The position numbers and the translations under genes are program-made. This document shows positions 8,375-16,233 of a DNA stretch of 64,000 bases, in pieces (position 1 is the stretch's first letter; the number at the start of each line of letters is the position of its first letter). Source of the DNA: Pseudarthrobacter sulfonivorans (lineage in GTDB: Bacteria > Actinomycetota > Actinomycetes > Actinomycetales > Micrococcaceae); NCBI RefSeq assembly GCF_014712225.1, contig NZ_JACXBW010000004.1, forward strand, positions 248,001 to 312,000, read 5' to 3'. The notes below the pieces were generated by a model. The model ran no database searches. It had not been told where the DNA came from and was given only the letters and a program-made list of their open reading frames with translations.

Positions 8375-9663
8375 CGGCGTACACCGAAGGCAGGACCATG
8401 CACAGCTCCCCGCACGAGCACGGCGGCGCCCTGCACCAGCACGGCGGCGCCCCGCACGGGGCGCGGTCCGTAGCCCGGCACCGCGCCGCCGTCGCCGAAC
8501 TGCTGGCTCCGCTGCTGACTGAAGCACGGGCGGAAACGCTGGCGCTGCGGGACGCTCTGGGGAAGGGCCTGGCCCATGACATTGCGGCGCCCCTGAGCCT
8601 CCCGCCGTTCGCGAACTCCCAAATGGACGGCTTCGCCATCAACAGTGCACACGTGCCCGACGGCGGTGCGGAGCTGCGGACCGTCGACCCGGTTCCCGCA
8701 GGTGCCACGCCCGCGGCCCTCGAGCGAGGCTGCGCCGCCCCCATCATGACCGGGGCCATGATTCCTGACGGTGCCGACGCCGTCGTACCCGTGGAGCAGG
8801 CCGTCCCGGACAGGTTTCCAGCCCCCGGAGTGGCTGGCACTGTGTGGCTGCCGGCGACGGCGGCAGGCACCTTTGTGCGAGCAGCCGGCAGCGACATTCG
8901 TGCGGGAGAGCGGGCGCTGGCAGCCGGAACGTTCCTCGGCCCGGCACAGCTGGGTTTGCTCGCTGCCCTGGGCATCGGGGAGGTGACCGTGCACCGGACC
9001 GTGACGGTTCTGCTGGCCACCACCGGGGACGAAGTGGTTGAGCCCGGCCGGCCGCTGCCGGCCGGCAAGATCTACGACTCCAACGGAACCCTTTTGGAGA
9101 GTGCCCTGCGCCAGGCCGGCCTGGCTGTGGTGCGCACTGCCATCGCCTCTGACCGGCCCGAAGAACTCCGGGCACTGCTGCGCAGCCACGCCGGCTCCGT
9201 GGACCTGATTGTCACCACCGGCGGGGTCAGCAAGGGAGCCTATGAAGTGGTTCGGCAGGCGATGGACGGGCAGGCCGCCGAGTTCGTGCACGTGGCAATG
9301 CAGCCTGGCGGTCCGCAGGGTATCGGGACGTTCGACGGCGTGCCCTTCCTGGGGTTTCCCGGCAACCCCGTGAGCTGCCTGGTGTCCTTCGAAATGTTCC
9401 TGCGGCCGGTGCTGGCCGGGATGTTCGGCTCGCCCGCTCCGCGGACCGCCGTTCCCGCGCGGCTGGCCCACAGCCTGACATCTCCGGAACACAAACACCA
9501 GGTCCGCCGCGGAAGCTACCAGGCTGACGGCACGGTCCGCCTTGAAGGGGGCGACAGCTCCCACCTCATGCATGCACTGGCCGGCTCCAACGCGCTTGTT
9601 CATGTCCCGGCCGGGGTCTCGGCGCTCGCCGAGGGCGACGAGGTGGAAGTATGGATGCTGTGA
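8371..9663 (+). CDS. moeA: Molybdopterin molybdenumtransferase MoeA
   Basis: MoeA inserts molybdate into adenylated molybdopterin. Family motifs are present in order: [35 protein letters not shown], the MPT-binding [12 protein letters not shown], and GFPGNPVS. At 430 residues it has normal length plus an N-terminal His/Gly-rich stretch ([20 protein letters not shown], about residues 11–30) not needed for catalysis. It overlaps the preceding gene by 4 bp (ATGA) and the following moaC by 13 bp, indicating translational coupling. Confidence 0.95.
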   Translation: MTAYTEGRTMHSSPHEHGGALHQHGGAPHGARSVARHRAAVAELLAPLLTEARAETLALRDALGKGLAHDIAAPLSLPPFANSQMDGFAINSAHVPDGGAELRTVDPVPAGATPAALERGCAAPIMTGAMIPDGADAVVPVEQAVPDRFPAPGVAGTVWLPATAAGTFVRAAGSDIRAGERALAAGTFLGPAQLGLLAALGIGEVTVHRTVTVLLATTGDEVVEPGRPLPAGKIYDSNGTLLESALRQAGLAVVRTAIASDRPEELRALLRSHAGSVDLIVTTGGVSKGAYEVVRQAMDGQAAEFVHVAMQPGGPQGIGTFDGVPFLGFPGNPVSCLVSFEMFLRPVLAGMFGSPAPRTAVPARLAHSLTSPEHKHQVRRGSYQADGTVRLEGGDSSHLMHALAGSNALVHVPAGVSALAEGDEVEVWML

Positions 9664-10145
9664 ATCCAGAACAAACCCCGCCGGTGCTGACCCACCTGCG
9701 CCAGGACGGCAGTGCCCAGATGGTGGACGTGTCGAACAAGGCCGAAACCACCCGGGAAGCCACCGCCACAGCCACCGTCCGCACAACGAGCGAAGTGCTG
9801 GGCCTGCTCGGCTCCGGCGGACTGCCCAAGGGCGACGCCCTGGCGGTGGCGCGCATCGCAGGGATCATGGCGGCCAAAAAGACGCCGGAACTCATCCCGC
9901 TGTGCCATCCGTTGCCGCTCTCCAAAGTCACCGTCGACTTTGAGTTGGGGGCGGCGTCCGTGGACATCCTTGCCACCGTTAAGACCCGCGGTGTTACCGG
10001 AGTCGAAATGGAGGCCCTTACGGCGGCGTCCGTGGCGGCCCTCAGCGTTTACGACATGATCAAGGCCGTCGACAAGCACGCGGTACTGACCGACATCAAA
10101 GTGCTGGCGAAAAGCGGCGGCAAGAGCGGGGACTGGACACTATGA
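9651..10145 (+). CDS. moaC: Cyclic pyranopterin monophosphate synthase MoaC
   Basis: MoaC acts after MoaA, turning 3',8-cyclo-GTP into cyclic pyranopterin monophosphate. The 164-residue protein holds the conserved [31 protein letters not shown] and YDMIKAVDK motifs, including the catalytic lysine region. Both ends overlap neighbours (13 bp with moeA, 4 bp with the Mog-like gene), so it is part of a tightly coupled operon. Confidence 0.97.
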   Translation: MDAVNPEQTPPVLTHLRQDGSAQMVDVSNKAETTREATATATVRTTSEVLGLLGSGGLPKGDALAVARIAGIMAAKKTPELIPLCHPLPLSKVTVDFELGAASVDILATVKTRGVTGVEMEALTAASVAALSVYDMIKAVDKHAVLTDIKVLAKSGGKSGDWTL

Positions 10146-10735
10146 GCGGAACCACCGAAGACACCTTCCTGCCAGAACCGGATACGTCTGAGCCGCATAC
10201 GTCTGAGCCGCACCCGCCAGAGCCGCACCCGCACGAGAACCACACACACGGCGAGGTGCAGGGCCGGAAAGCCGGGGTCGTCATAGCCTCCACCCGGGCC
10301 GCGGCCGGCATTTACGAGGATGAGACCGGCCCCGTGATCATCGACTGGCTCACCGAACACGGCTTCGATGCCTATCCCGCCATGGTGGTCCCCGACGGTG
10401 AGCCCGTTGGCGCTGCCATCCGCGCGCTCCTGACCCAGCGCCCCGCCGTCGTCATCACCAGCGGCGGGACCGGGCTCAGCCCGGACGACCGGACCCCGGA
10501 CGTGACACTGCCCCTGCTGGACCGGGAAATCCCCGGCATCATGGAGGCCATCCGGCGTGCCGGGGCGGCCAAAACGCCGCTCGCAGCGCTGAGCCGCGGC
10601 TACGCCGGGGCCGCCGGGCGGACCTTCATTGTCAACCTGCCCGGTTCGCCGAAGGGCGTCATGGACGGGCTCTCCGTCCTGGACCCAGTGATCGGGCACC
10701 TATGCGACCAGTTGGAGGGCCGGAATGGGCACTGA
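10142..10735 (+). CDS. mog: MoaB/Mog-family molybdopterin adenylyltransferase with His/Pro-rich N-terminus
   Basis: The catalytic domain (about residues 42–190) contains [15 protein letters not shown] and NLPGSPKGV, the MPT-binding motifs of the MogA/MoaB fold that adenylylates molybdopterin for MoeA. The first ~40 residues are low-complexity and rich in Pro, Glu and His ([19 protein letters not shown]), coded by short direct repeats of TCTGAGCCGCA. This His-rich tail recalls the one on MoeA upstream. It overlaps moaC by 4 bp and moaE by 11 bp. MoaB and Mog are hard to separate by eye, so the symbol is tentative. Confidence 0.88.
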   Translation: MSGTTEDTFLPEPDTSEPHTSEPHPPEPHPHENHTHGEVQGRKAGVVIASTRAAAGIYEDETGPVIIDWLTEHGFDAYPAMVVPDGEPVGAAIRALLTQRPAVVITSGGTGLSPDDRTPDVTLPLLDREIPGIMEAIRRAGAAKTPLAALSRGYAGAAGRTFIVNLPGSPKGVMDGLSVLDPVIGHLCDQLEGRNGH

Positions 10736-11186
10736 AACAGTTTTTGAAGTTGTCCACGCGGTATTGAGTGCAGAGCCGATCTCCGTGGAACAGGCCATCG
10801 CCGCCGTCGAGTCGGACACCGCCGGCGCCGTTGTCAGCTTCAGCGGGGTGGTAAGAAATCACGACGGCGGCAAAGCAGTCGAGCGACTCAGTTACAGTGC
10901 GCACCCCACGGCGCACCAGGTGATGGCCGACGTCGTCGCCGCCCTTGTCGCAGAGCATTCCGAGGGTTCGTCCGGGGCGCAGCCTGTCCGGATCTGGGCT
11001 GCCCACCGCATCGGCATGCTGGAAATCGGTGATCCCGCACTGGTCTGCGCCGTCTCTGCCGCCCACCGGGGCCAGGCCTTTGCGGTGTGCTCCGAGCTGG
11101 TGGACCGGATCAAAGACCAGGTTCCCATTTGGAAGGAACAGTTCTTCGCCGACGGCACCGTTGAATGGGTGGGCGCCGGCAGCTGA
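10725..11186 (+). CDS. moaE: Molybdopterin synthase catalytic subunit MoaE
   Basis: MoaE uses the thiocarboxylated MoaD tail to place two sulfurs on cyclic pyranopterin monophosphate. The 153-residue protein contains VVSFSGVVRNHDGGK, AAHRIGMLEIGD, the AAHRGQAF segment, and the catalytic-lysine region DRIKDQVPIWKEQ. It is the last gene of the plus-strand operon, and its partner moaD lies in the divergent moaD–moaA unit. Confidence 0.96.
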   Translation: MGTETVFEVVHAVLSAEPISVEQAIAAVESDTAGAVVSFSGVVRNHDGGKAVERLSYSAHPTAHQVMADVVAALVAEHSEGSSGAQPVRIWAAHRIGMLEIGDPALVCAVSAAHRGQAFAVCSELVDRIKDQVPIWKEQFFADGTVEWVGAGS

Positions 11187-11305
11187 CTGCAGCGGCAACT
11201 TGCTGTCGGTCCTGGCTGCCGGCGCTCACCGCGGGTGGTTCCGCCGACCCCAGGCATGCGAGGTAACGCACGTCCGCAGGTTCCGTCCCGTGCCCGGCCC
11301 GACGG

Positions 11306-11311
11306 TAGGGT
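11306..11311 (+). promoter_or_regulatory. -10 element for leaderless dapB
   Basis: TAGGGT ends 7 nt before ATG 11319. No ribosome-binding site precedes the start. Confidence 0.6.
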
Positions 11312-11318
11312 TAAAGGC

Positions 11319-12089
11319 ATGACCGAACAACACCCCGATCCCAGCCGTGTGGCTGTCCTTGGCGCCAACGGGCGCATGGGCGCCGAAGCCGTCAAGGCTA
11401 TTGAAGCCGCCGCCGATATGACGCTTGTAGCCGCCCTGGGGCGCGGCGATTCGCTCGATCAGTTGGCCGCCTCCGGAGCCGAATTCGTCGTCGATCTCAC
11501 CGTTCCCGAGAGCACCGAAGCGAACGTACGGTACGCCGTCGAGCACGGCATGCACGCCGTGGTGGGTACCACAGGGTGGGATGCCACCCGGCTCGCCGCC
11601 CTCGAAGCCCTACTCGCGGAGCACCCCGAAACCGGCGTGCTGATCGCCCCCAACTTCGCCCTCGGTTCGGTGCTGGCCTCGGCGTTCGCCGCCAAGGCCG
11701 CCCAGTACTTTGAATCCGTGGAAATCATAGAACTGCACCACCCGGACAAGGTGGACGCACCCTCCGGAACCGCCGTCCGTACCGCCCAGCTCATCGCCGC
11801 GGAACGGGCAGCGGCAAACGTGCCGGCCAGCCCTGACGCTACCACCAGCGAACTCGCCGGCGCCCGGGGCTGCGACGTGGACGGAGTGCGCATCCACAGC
11901 GTCAGGCTTCGCGGACTCGTGGCACACCAGGAAGTCCTGCTCGGCGGCCCGGGGGAGCAGCTGACCTTCCGGCACGACTCCTTTGACCGCGCTTCCTTCA
12001 TGCCCGGTGTGCTGCTGGGCGTCCGCAAGGTCGCGGCGAACCCCGGGCTGACCGTCGGCCTCGACGGCTACCTGGACCTGGGGCTCTAG
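11319..12089 (+). CDS. dapB: 4-hydroxy-tetrahydrodipicolinate reductase
   Basis: DapB reduces the DapA product in the diaminopimelate/lysine pathway using NAD(P)H. The 256-residue protein shows the nucleotide-binding start VAVLGANGRMG, the GTTGWD segment, and the catalytic ELHHPDKVDAPSGTA (paired His, Lys, and substrate-binding SGT). ATG 11319 is preferred over an upstream in-frame start because the leaderless -10 lies just before it and the family start matches. A small membrane-protein gene follows 3 bp downstream. Confidence 0.96.
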   Translation: MTEQHPDPSRVAVLGANGRMGAEAVKAIEAAADMTLVAALGRGDSLDQLAASGAEFVVDLTVPESTEANVRYAVEHGMHAVVGTTGWDATRLAALEALLAEHPETGVLIAPNFALGSVLASAFAAKAAQYFESVEIIELHHPDKVDAPSGTAVRTAQLIAAERAAANVPASPDATTSELAGARGCDVDGVRIHSVRLRGLVAHQEVLLGGPGEQLTFRHDSFDRASFMPGVLLGVRKVAANPGLTVGLDGYLDLGL

Positions 12090-12092
12090 GCC

Positions 12093-12575
12093 GTGGACAC
12101 ATTCCTCGCCGCGTTCCGGAAGAACCGCACCAAGATCTGGGTGGGTGCCGTTACGCTGCTGCTGGTCTTCTATCTCGTAGTGTCCTTCCAGCGTTCGATT
12201 TTGCTGCTCACGGACAACAATCTTGCGGCCAAGGCCATAGGGGCCGCGTATCTGGTGCTGCCGATCGTCGGCGCCTGGGCCCTCATCCGGGAACTGATGT
12301 TCGGGGCCCGCACGGAAAAGATGGCCCGGATCCTGGAAGCCGAGGGCGGGCTGCCCGTGGACGACCTCCCGCGGACTCCCGCGGGCCGGATCATCCGGGC
12401 AGCGGCTGACCAGGAATTCGAGAAGTACAGGGCCGAGGCTGAAGCGGCTCCCGAGGACTGGCGCTCCTGGTTCCGGCTGAGCTGCGCCTACGACGCCGCC
12501 GGGGACCGCAAGCGCGCCCGCGCCTCCATGCGGGACGCCGGCCGCCTCTTCCGCGGCAACGTTCCCGCCAGCTGA
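12093..12575 (+). CDS. Small membrane protein with TPR-like C-terminus
   Basis: A 160-residue protein starting at GTG 12093, three bases after dapB, so very likely co-transcribed. Two hydrophobic helices are visible (about residues 15–34 and 46–66). A cytosolic part follows that ends in a single TPR-like helix pair (WRSWFRLSCAYDAAGDRKRA). I do not recognise a named family; similar proteins sit beside dapB in Arthrobacter-type genomes, but that is recollection only. Confidence 0.7.
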   Translation: MDTFLAAFRKNRTKIWVGAVTLLLVFYLVVSFQRSILLLTDNNLAAKAIGAAYLVLPIVGAWALIRELMFGARTEKMARILEAEGGLPVDDLPRTPAGRIIRAAADQEFEKYRAEAEAAPEDWRSWFRLSCAYDAAGDRKRARASMRDAGRLFRGNVPAS

Positions 12576-12641
12576 GGGCGCAGCGCACTGGCTTTCCAAC
12601 TGGACTCCAGCTGACGTCTTCCTCCAACTAACCCCTGCCTG

Positions 12642-13877
12642 CTAACCGGGACCGACCCGTCCGCTGCGGCCAAGCTGATTGGCTCCGTGGCCCAGGTACT
12701 CCAGCGGCCCACGCCATTTCAACAGCACAAACACCGTCCCTACGATGATGGCTATGGCGGCCTGCGCAAAGTACATACCGTCCTCCGTCCAGCCGGCCGG
12801 CAGGGGCTTGAGGTAGAACCCCGACACCACCCAGACGTGCGCCGAGTAGAGCGTCAGCGTCATGGCGCCCGCCCCGCGCAGCGGCAGCAACAGGTCAAGG
12901 TCCAGCCAGTCCGCCAGCCTGCCGAGCAGGAGGCACGCACCAATCACCGCCGCGGCCACCCCTGAGGTGTGCGCCAGGTCCAGGGATGTGGCGGAATGCG
13001 GTGCAGCGGACGCCAGCCACCACCACGATCCTTCCTGCCGGATTCCGGTGAGGTTGACCTGGAGCACGCTATCCAGCGGGTAGCCCGGGGCGTTGAGCAC
13101 CTGCTCCAGCGCTGCCCGGCCACCCCAGTTCTCCATGGCGGCCGTCCCCAAGGCCTTTGCCAGTGCGGCCACCGCTGTGCCGCCGGTCAGCAACAGGACC
13201 GGAACCATCGCCTTGGTGAGTGGCAGCCGGCCTATCACCAGGCCAACCAGCAGATACGCCAACCATTGGAAGGCAGGGTAGTAGCCGGTCAGGAACAGGT
13301 CGCCCAGTAGGGGGAGGGGCGTCGACAGGTCCTCCCAGGACGGGTTGTGGCCCAGGTGCAGGGGCGGGTCCGCTGCCATCAGCCAAGGCCGCAGCAGGTA
13401 GGCGAGCACCGGTGAAAGCACGGTCCAGCCCACGGCCCACGCGCAGAGCGCTTTCAGCTTCAGTCCCAGGAACGGCAGGACGCACAGAAACAGCAGGGCG
13501 TAGTGGACCAGGATGATCGCAAGGTTCACTTCCAGCCCGCCAAGCGAGAGTCCGACGGCGGCAATCACCAGTGCGCGCAGGGCGACACCGCGGCGGGCAG
13601 CGTTGAGGGCAGTTCCTTCCGGCGGCACCTGCTTGCCGGTGGAAAGCGCCAGCCCGACGCCCGCCAGCACGGCGAACAGGGCGGCCGCCCGGCCCGAAAA
13701 CGTCAGGCCGATCCAGGTTGGAGTCAGGTCTGCATTGGCCTCGAACGTCGGCAGCAGGTGCGTGGCCATCATGCCCAGGAGCGCCAGCCCCCTGGCCGCG
13801 TCGATTCCACGGAGACGGCTGGCGGGGGAAGAGGCTCGGGGCGCCCGCGAGGGTCTCGCTGTGGCTCGGGACGTCAT
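12642..13877 (-). CDS. Polytopic DUF1624/DUF418-type membrane protein (acyltransferase-like)
   Basis: A 411-residue protein with about ten hydrophobic helices. The opening RGIDAARGLALLGMMATHL is the signature of the heparan-alpha-glucosaminide N-acetyltransferase/DUF1624 and DUF418 group, proposed to move acyl groups across the membrane. The C-terminal part (LTLYSAHVWV) matches DUF418. The first ~25 residues are a basic Arg/Ala/Ser cytosolic tail. Substrate unknown. It is convergent with the dapB transcript and has no obvious partner gene. Confidence 0.75.
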   Translation of the reverse strand: MTSRATARPSRAPRASSPASRLRGIDAARGLALLGMMATHLLPTFEANADLTPTWIGLTFSGRAAALFAVLAGVGLALSTGKQVPPEGTALNAARRGVALRALVIAAVGLSLGGLEVNLAIILVHYALLFLCVLPFLGLKLKALCAWAVGWTVLSPVLAYLLRPWLMAADPPLHLGHNPSWEDLSTPLPLLGDLFLTGYYPAFQWLAYLLVGLVIGRLPLTKAMVPVLLLTGGTAVAALAKALGTAAMENWGGRAALEQVLNAPGYPLDSVLQVNLTGIRQEGSWWWLASAAPHSATSLDLAHTSGVAAAVIGACLLLGRLADWLDLDLLLPLRGAGAMTLTLYSAHVWVVSGFYLKPLPAGWTEDGMYFAQAAIAIIVGTVFVLLKWRGPLEYLGHGANQLGRSGRVGPG

Positions 13878-13983
13878 GAGGCGATGGTCTCATACTGACC
13901 CGCCCGGCCCCAGTCAACATGTCACCAAAGAGGCTCCCCGGTGGAAACCCGCTGGTAGGAAAACTGCTCACTCGCACTTGTAT

Positions 13984-13999
13984 TCGAATATATGTTCGA
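13984..13999 (+). promoter_or_regulatory. LexA (SOS) box
   Basis: TCGAATATATGTTCGA matches the actinobacterial consensus TCGAAC-N4-GTTCGA at all but one position. It is the core of a larger palindrome (TATTCGAA-N6-TTCGAATA, 13981–14002). It lies directly in front of ATG 14005, and TATGTT inside it (13991–13996) may be the -10, so LexA binding would block transcription. Confidence 0.85.
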
Positions 14000-14004
14000 A
14001 TAAC

Positions 14005-14457
14005 ATGAGCGTTATGCACACTCCATTCGAGCCGCAGCAGTCCCCGGAACCTCCAGCCGCGGGTGGCCATGGGCGGCCCGCGCCTGGCGCCAGCGCCGCG
14101 GGGCAGCCGACGGGGCTGATGAGGGCCATGAGCCCGGGCGTAGTGGACTTCCTCTTCCGCCAGCTTGTGGCGGGACGGTCCGCGGAGGACATCCAGTGGC
14201 AGCAGGAAGGCATTGCCCTGACGGCCCAGCCGCCGGGAGCCGAACTGGCACGCCGTTTAGCCGAGACCGACGTCGACGCTCTCACGCCCACCGAGCTGTT
14301 CCACTATGTGCGGTCCGCCCAGCGGCTGGCGGCCTGGGCTGAAGGATTGCGGGAGGCCGCGGTCCAGAGATACTGCCATCCGGCCGAGGCGCAAGACGCC
14401 GGGGTGCAGGATGCAAAACTGCCTGGTGCGCGGCTGCAGGGTGGTTGCCTAGGATGA
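14005..14457 (+). CDS. Short SOS-boxed protein resembling a DUF222 N-terminus
   Basis: A 150-residue soluble protein starting at ATG 14005, five bases after the LexA box. Residues ~1–35 are Pro/Gly-rich. Residues 90–128 (LTPTELFHYVRSAQRLAAWA) resemble the opening helix of DUF222 domains in 13E12/HNH proteins, but the rest of DUF222 and the HNH nuclease are absent and the C-terminus is an unrelated-looking tail. It could be a truncated DUF222 gene that kept its SOS promoter, or an independent small SOS protein. The assignment is by eye only. It ends 4 bp before the next gene. Confidence 0.55.
   Translation: MSVMHTPFEPQQSPEPPAAGGHGRPAPGASAAGQPTGLMRAMSPGVVDFLFRQLVAGRSAEDIQWQQEGIALTAQPPGAELARRLAETDVDALTPTELFHYVRSAQRLAAWAEGLREAAVQRYCHPAEAQDAGVQDAKLPGARLQGGCLG
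14450..14455 (+). promoter_or_regulatory. -10 element for the leaderless nitrilase-family gene
   Basis: TAGGAT lies 6 nt before GTG 14462, at the very end of the preceding reading frame. Confidence 0.55.
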
Positions 14458-14461
14458 AGGG

Positions 14462-15208
14462 GTGACCGAGGCCCTGACAGTATCCGCCATCCAGTACCAG
14501 GCGCTGGACGGCGGGATCATGCCGAATGTCGAGGAACACGTCCGGCTGATCGAAGACGCCGAATCCCACGGCGCGAGGCTGGTGATCTTCCCGGAACTGT
14601 CTTTGACCGGTTACAACTTGGCATTGCTGTCTGCCGATGACGCCTGGCTTCGCCCGGATGATCCGCGGCTGGGTGACCTCCACGAAATCTGCCGCAGGAC
14701 CGGGATCACCGCCGTGGCAGGGGCTGCCTACCGGGAGCCTGACGGCACGCCGCGGCTGGCGTGCGTTGCCATCCACCCGGGCGGCTCCATCGATTTCGGG
14801 TTCAAGACCCACCTTCGCGGGCCGGAAAAGGATCTCTTCACCGCAGGCGACGGTGCCCTCCTCCTCAACCTGGACGGCTGGCAGGTAGCACTGGCCATCT
14901 GCGCCGATGCTTCCGTTCCCGCCCACTCCACCGAGGCCGCGCTGGCAGGCGCAGACATCTATGCGGTGTCGGCGGTCTACACGGTGGAGGAGGAGCGCCG
15001 GCTTGCCCTGCACCTCGGGGCCACGGCCATGGACAACCGGATGTTTGGCGTCCTGGCGAACCTCGGCGGAACCACACCGTTGGGTCCTTCCTGCGGGCTG
15101 AGCGGGTTTTGGGGGCCTGATGGCCGCCGGATGCGACACGCGGCCGGAACCGGCACCGAGGTTATCACCGCGGTCCTCCAGCGAGGTGCCTTGCGCAAAT
15201 TCCACTGA
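14462..15208 (+). CDS. Carbon-nitrogen hydrolase (nitrilase superfamily)
   Basis: A 248-residue amidohydrolase with the Glu-Lys-Cys triad: E45 (FPELSLTGY), K115 (GFKTHLRGPEK) and C147 (VALAICADAS). The fold is alpha-beta-beta-alpha and cytosolic. Such enzymes cleave linear amides or nitriles; nothing nearby fixes the substrate. The GTG start at 14462 sits behind a leaderless-type -10. dapA follows with its own promoter. Confidence 0.88.
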   Translation: MTEALTVSAIQYQALDGGIMPNVEEHVRLIEDAESHGARLVIFPELSLTGYNLALLSADDAWLRPDDPRLGDLHEICRRTGITAVAGAAYREPDGTPRLACVAIHPGGSIDFGFKTHLRGPEKDLFTAGDGALLLNLDGWQVALAICADASVPAHSTEAALAGADIYAVSAVYTVEEERRLALHLGATAMDNRMFGVLANLGGTTPLGPSCGLSGFWGPDGRRMRHAAGTGTEVITAVLQRGALRKFH

Positions 15209-15270
15209 CGGGGGCAGCTATTTGACGCTTATCACCCCTCCGCCATTGTCCTAACCGGTGGCGGACAGGG

Positions 15271-15276
15271 TAACGT
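15271..15276 (+). promoter_or_regulatory. -10 element for leaderless dapA
   Basis: TAACGT lies 7 nt before ATG 15284; the intervening bases are mostly T and hold no ribosome-binding site. Confidence 0.6.
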
Positions 15277-15283
15277 TTTTTCC

Positions 15284-16192
15284 ATGCCTCACAAATCCGC
15301 CACCATTCCTGCCCTTGGTACCCTCCTCACCGCCATGGTCACGCCCTTCACCAAGGACGGCGCCGTGGACTACCGGCAGGCGGCGGAGCTGGCCACCAAG
15401 CTCGTGGACGAGGGCTGCGACGGCCTCGTGGTCACCGGCACCACCGGCGAAACGTCCACCCTTGCGGACGAAGAAAACCTTGGCATGTTCCGTGCCGTCA
15501 AGGAGGCTGTGGGGGACCGCGCCGCCATTATTGCCGGCACCGGAACCAACGACACCGCGCACTCCGTGCACCTCTCCCAGCAGGCGGCCGCCCTCGGCGT
15601 CGATGGCCTGCTGCTCGTCACGCCGTACTACAACAAACCGAGCCAGGCCGGCGTCCGTGCACACTTCGAAACTGTCGCGTCTTCCACCGATGTGCCGGTC
15701 ATGCTTTACGACATCCCGGGCCGCTCCTCCATTGCGATCGAGCCCGAAACCATGATTCGCCTGGCCCAGCACCCGAACATTGTCGCGGTCAAGGATGCCA
15801 AAGCCGATTTCATGGCGGCCAGCCGCGTGATGGCAGAGACGGACCTGTACTTCTACTCGGGAGATGACGGGCTGACCCTGCCTTGGATGTCCCTGGGTGC
15901 CGTCGGACTGGTGGGCGTGACAACCCACATCGCTACCCGTCGCTTCCGTGAACTGATCGATGCCGTCAACGCGAACGATCTGGAAACCGCCCGCAAGATC
16001 AACTTCGAGCTGCTGCCCGTGGTCCGGGCTACGATGACCCGCGTCCAGGGAGCCGTTGCAGCCAAACAAATTCTTAAATGGCAGGGAGTCCTGCCCAACT
16101 CGATTGTCCGTTTGCCCCTCGTGGAGCCGGACGAAGCCGAGATCGAAACCATCCGCGAGGACTTGGCGGAAGCGGGGCTGGTCTTTTCCTGA
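15284..16192 (+). CDS. dapA: 4-hydroxy-tetrahydrodipicolinate synthase
   Basis: DapA condenses pyruvate and aspartate semialdehyde in the diaminopimelate/lysine pathway. The 302-residue TIM barrel shows the pyruvate-binding TGTTGETSTL, the catalytic tyrosine in TPYYNKPSQ, and the Schiff-base lysine in VAVKDAKADF. RNase J follows after 41 bp, the usual actinobacterial dapA–rnj order. Confidence 0.97.
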   Translation: MPHKSATIPALGTLLTAMVTPFTKDGAVDYRQAAELATKLVDEGCDGLVVTGTTGETSTLADEENLGMFRAVKEAVGDRAAIIAGTGTNDTAHSVHLSQQAAALGVDGLLLVTPYYNKPSQAGVRAHFETVASSTDVPVMLYDIPGRSSIAIEPETMIRLAQHPNIVAVKDAKADFMAASRVMAETDLYFYSGDDGLTLPWMSLGAVGLVGVTTHIATRRFRELIDAVNANDLETARKINFELLPVVRATMTRVQGAVAAKQILKWQGVLPNSIVRLPLVEPDEAEIETIREDLAEAGLVFS

Positions 16193-16233
16193 GGGCTAAG
16201 ACCGGCACCCTTCCGCCTGGAAAGTAGTGCACT

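Noticed and set aside
15209..15283. Lysine riboswitch before dapA
   Set aside because: The gap is only 75 bp and the gene appears to be leaderless.
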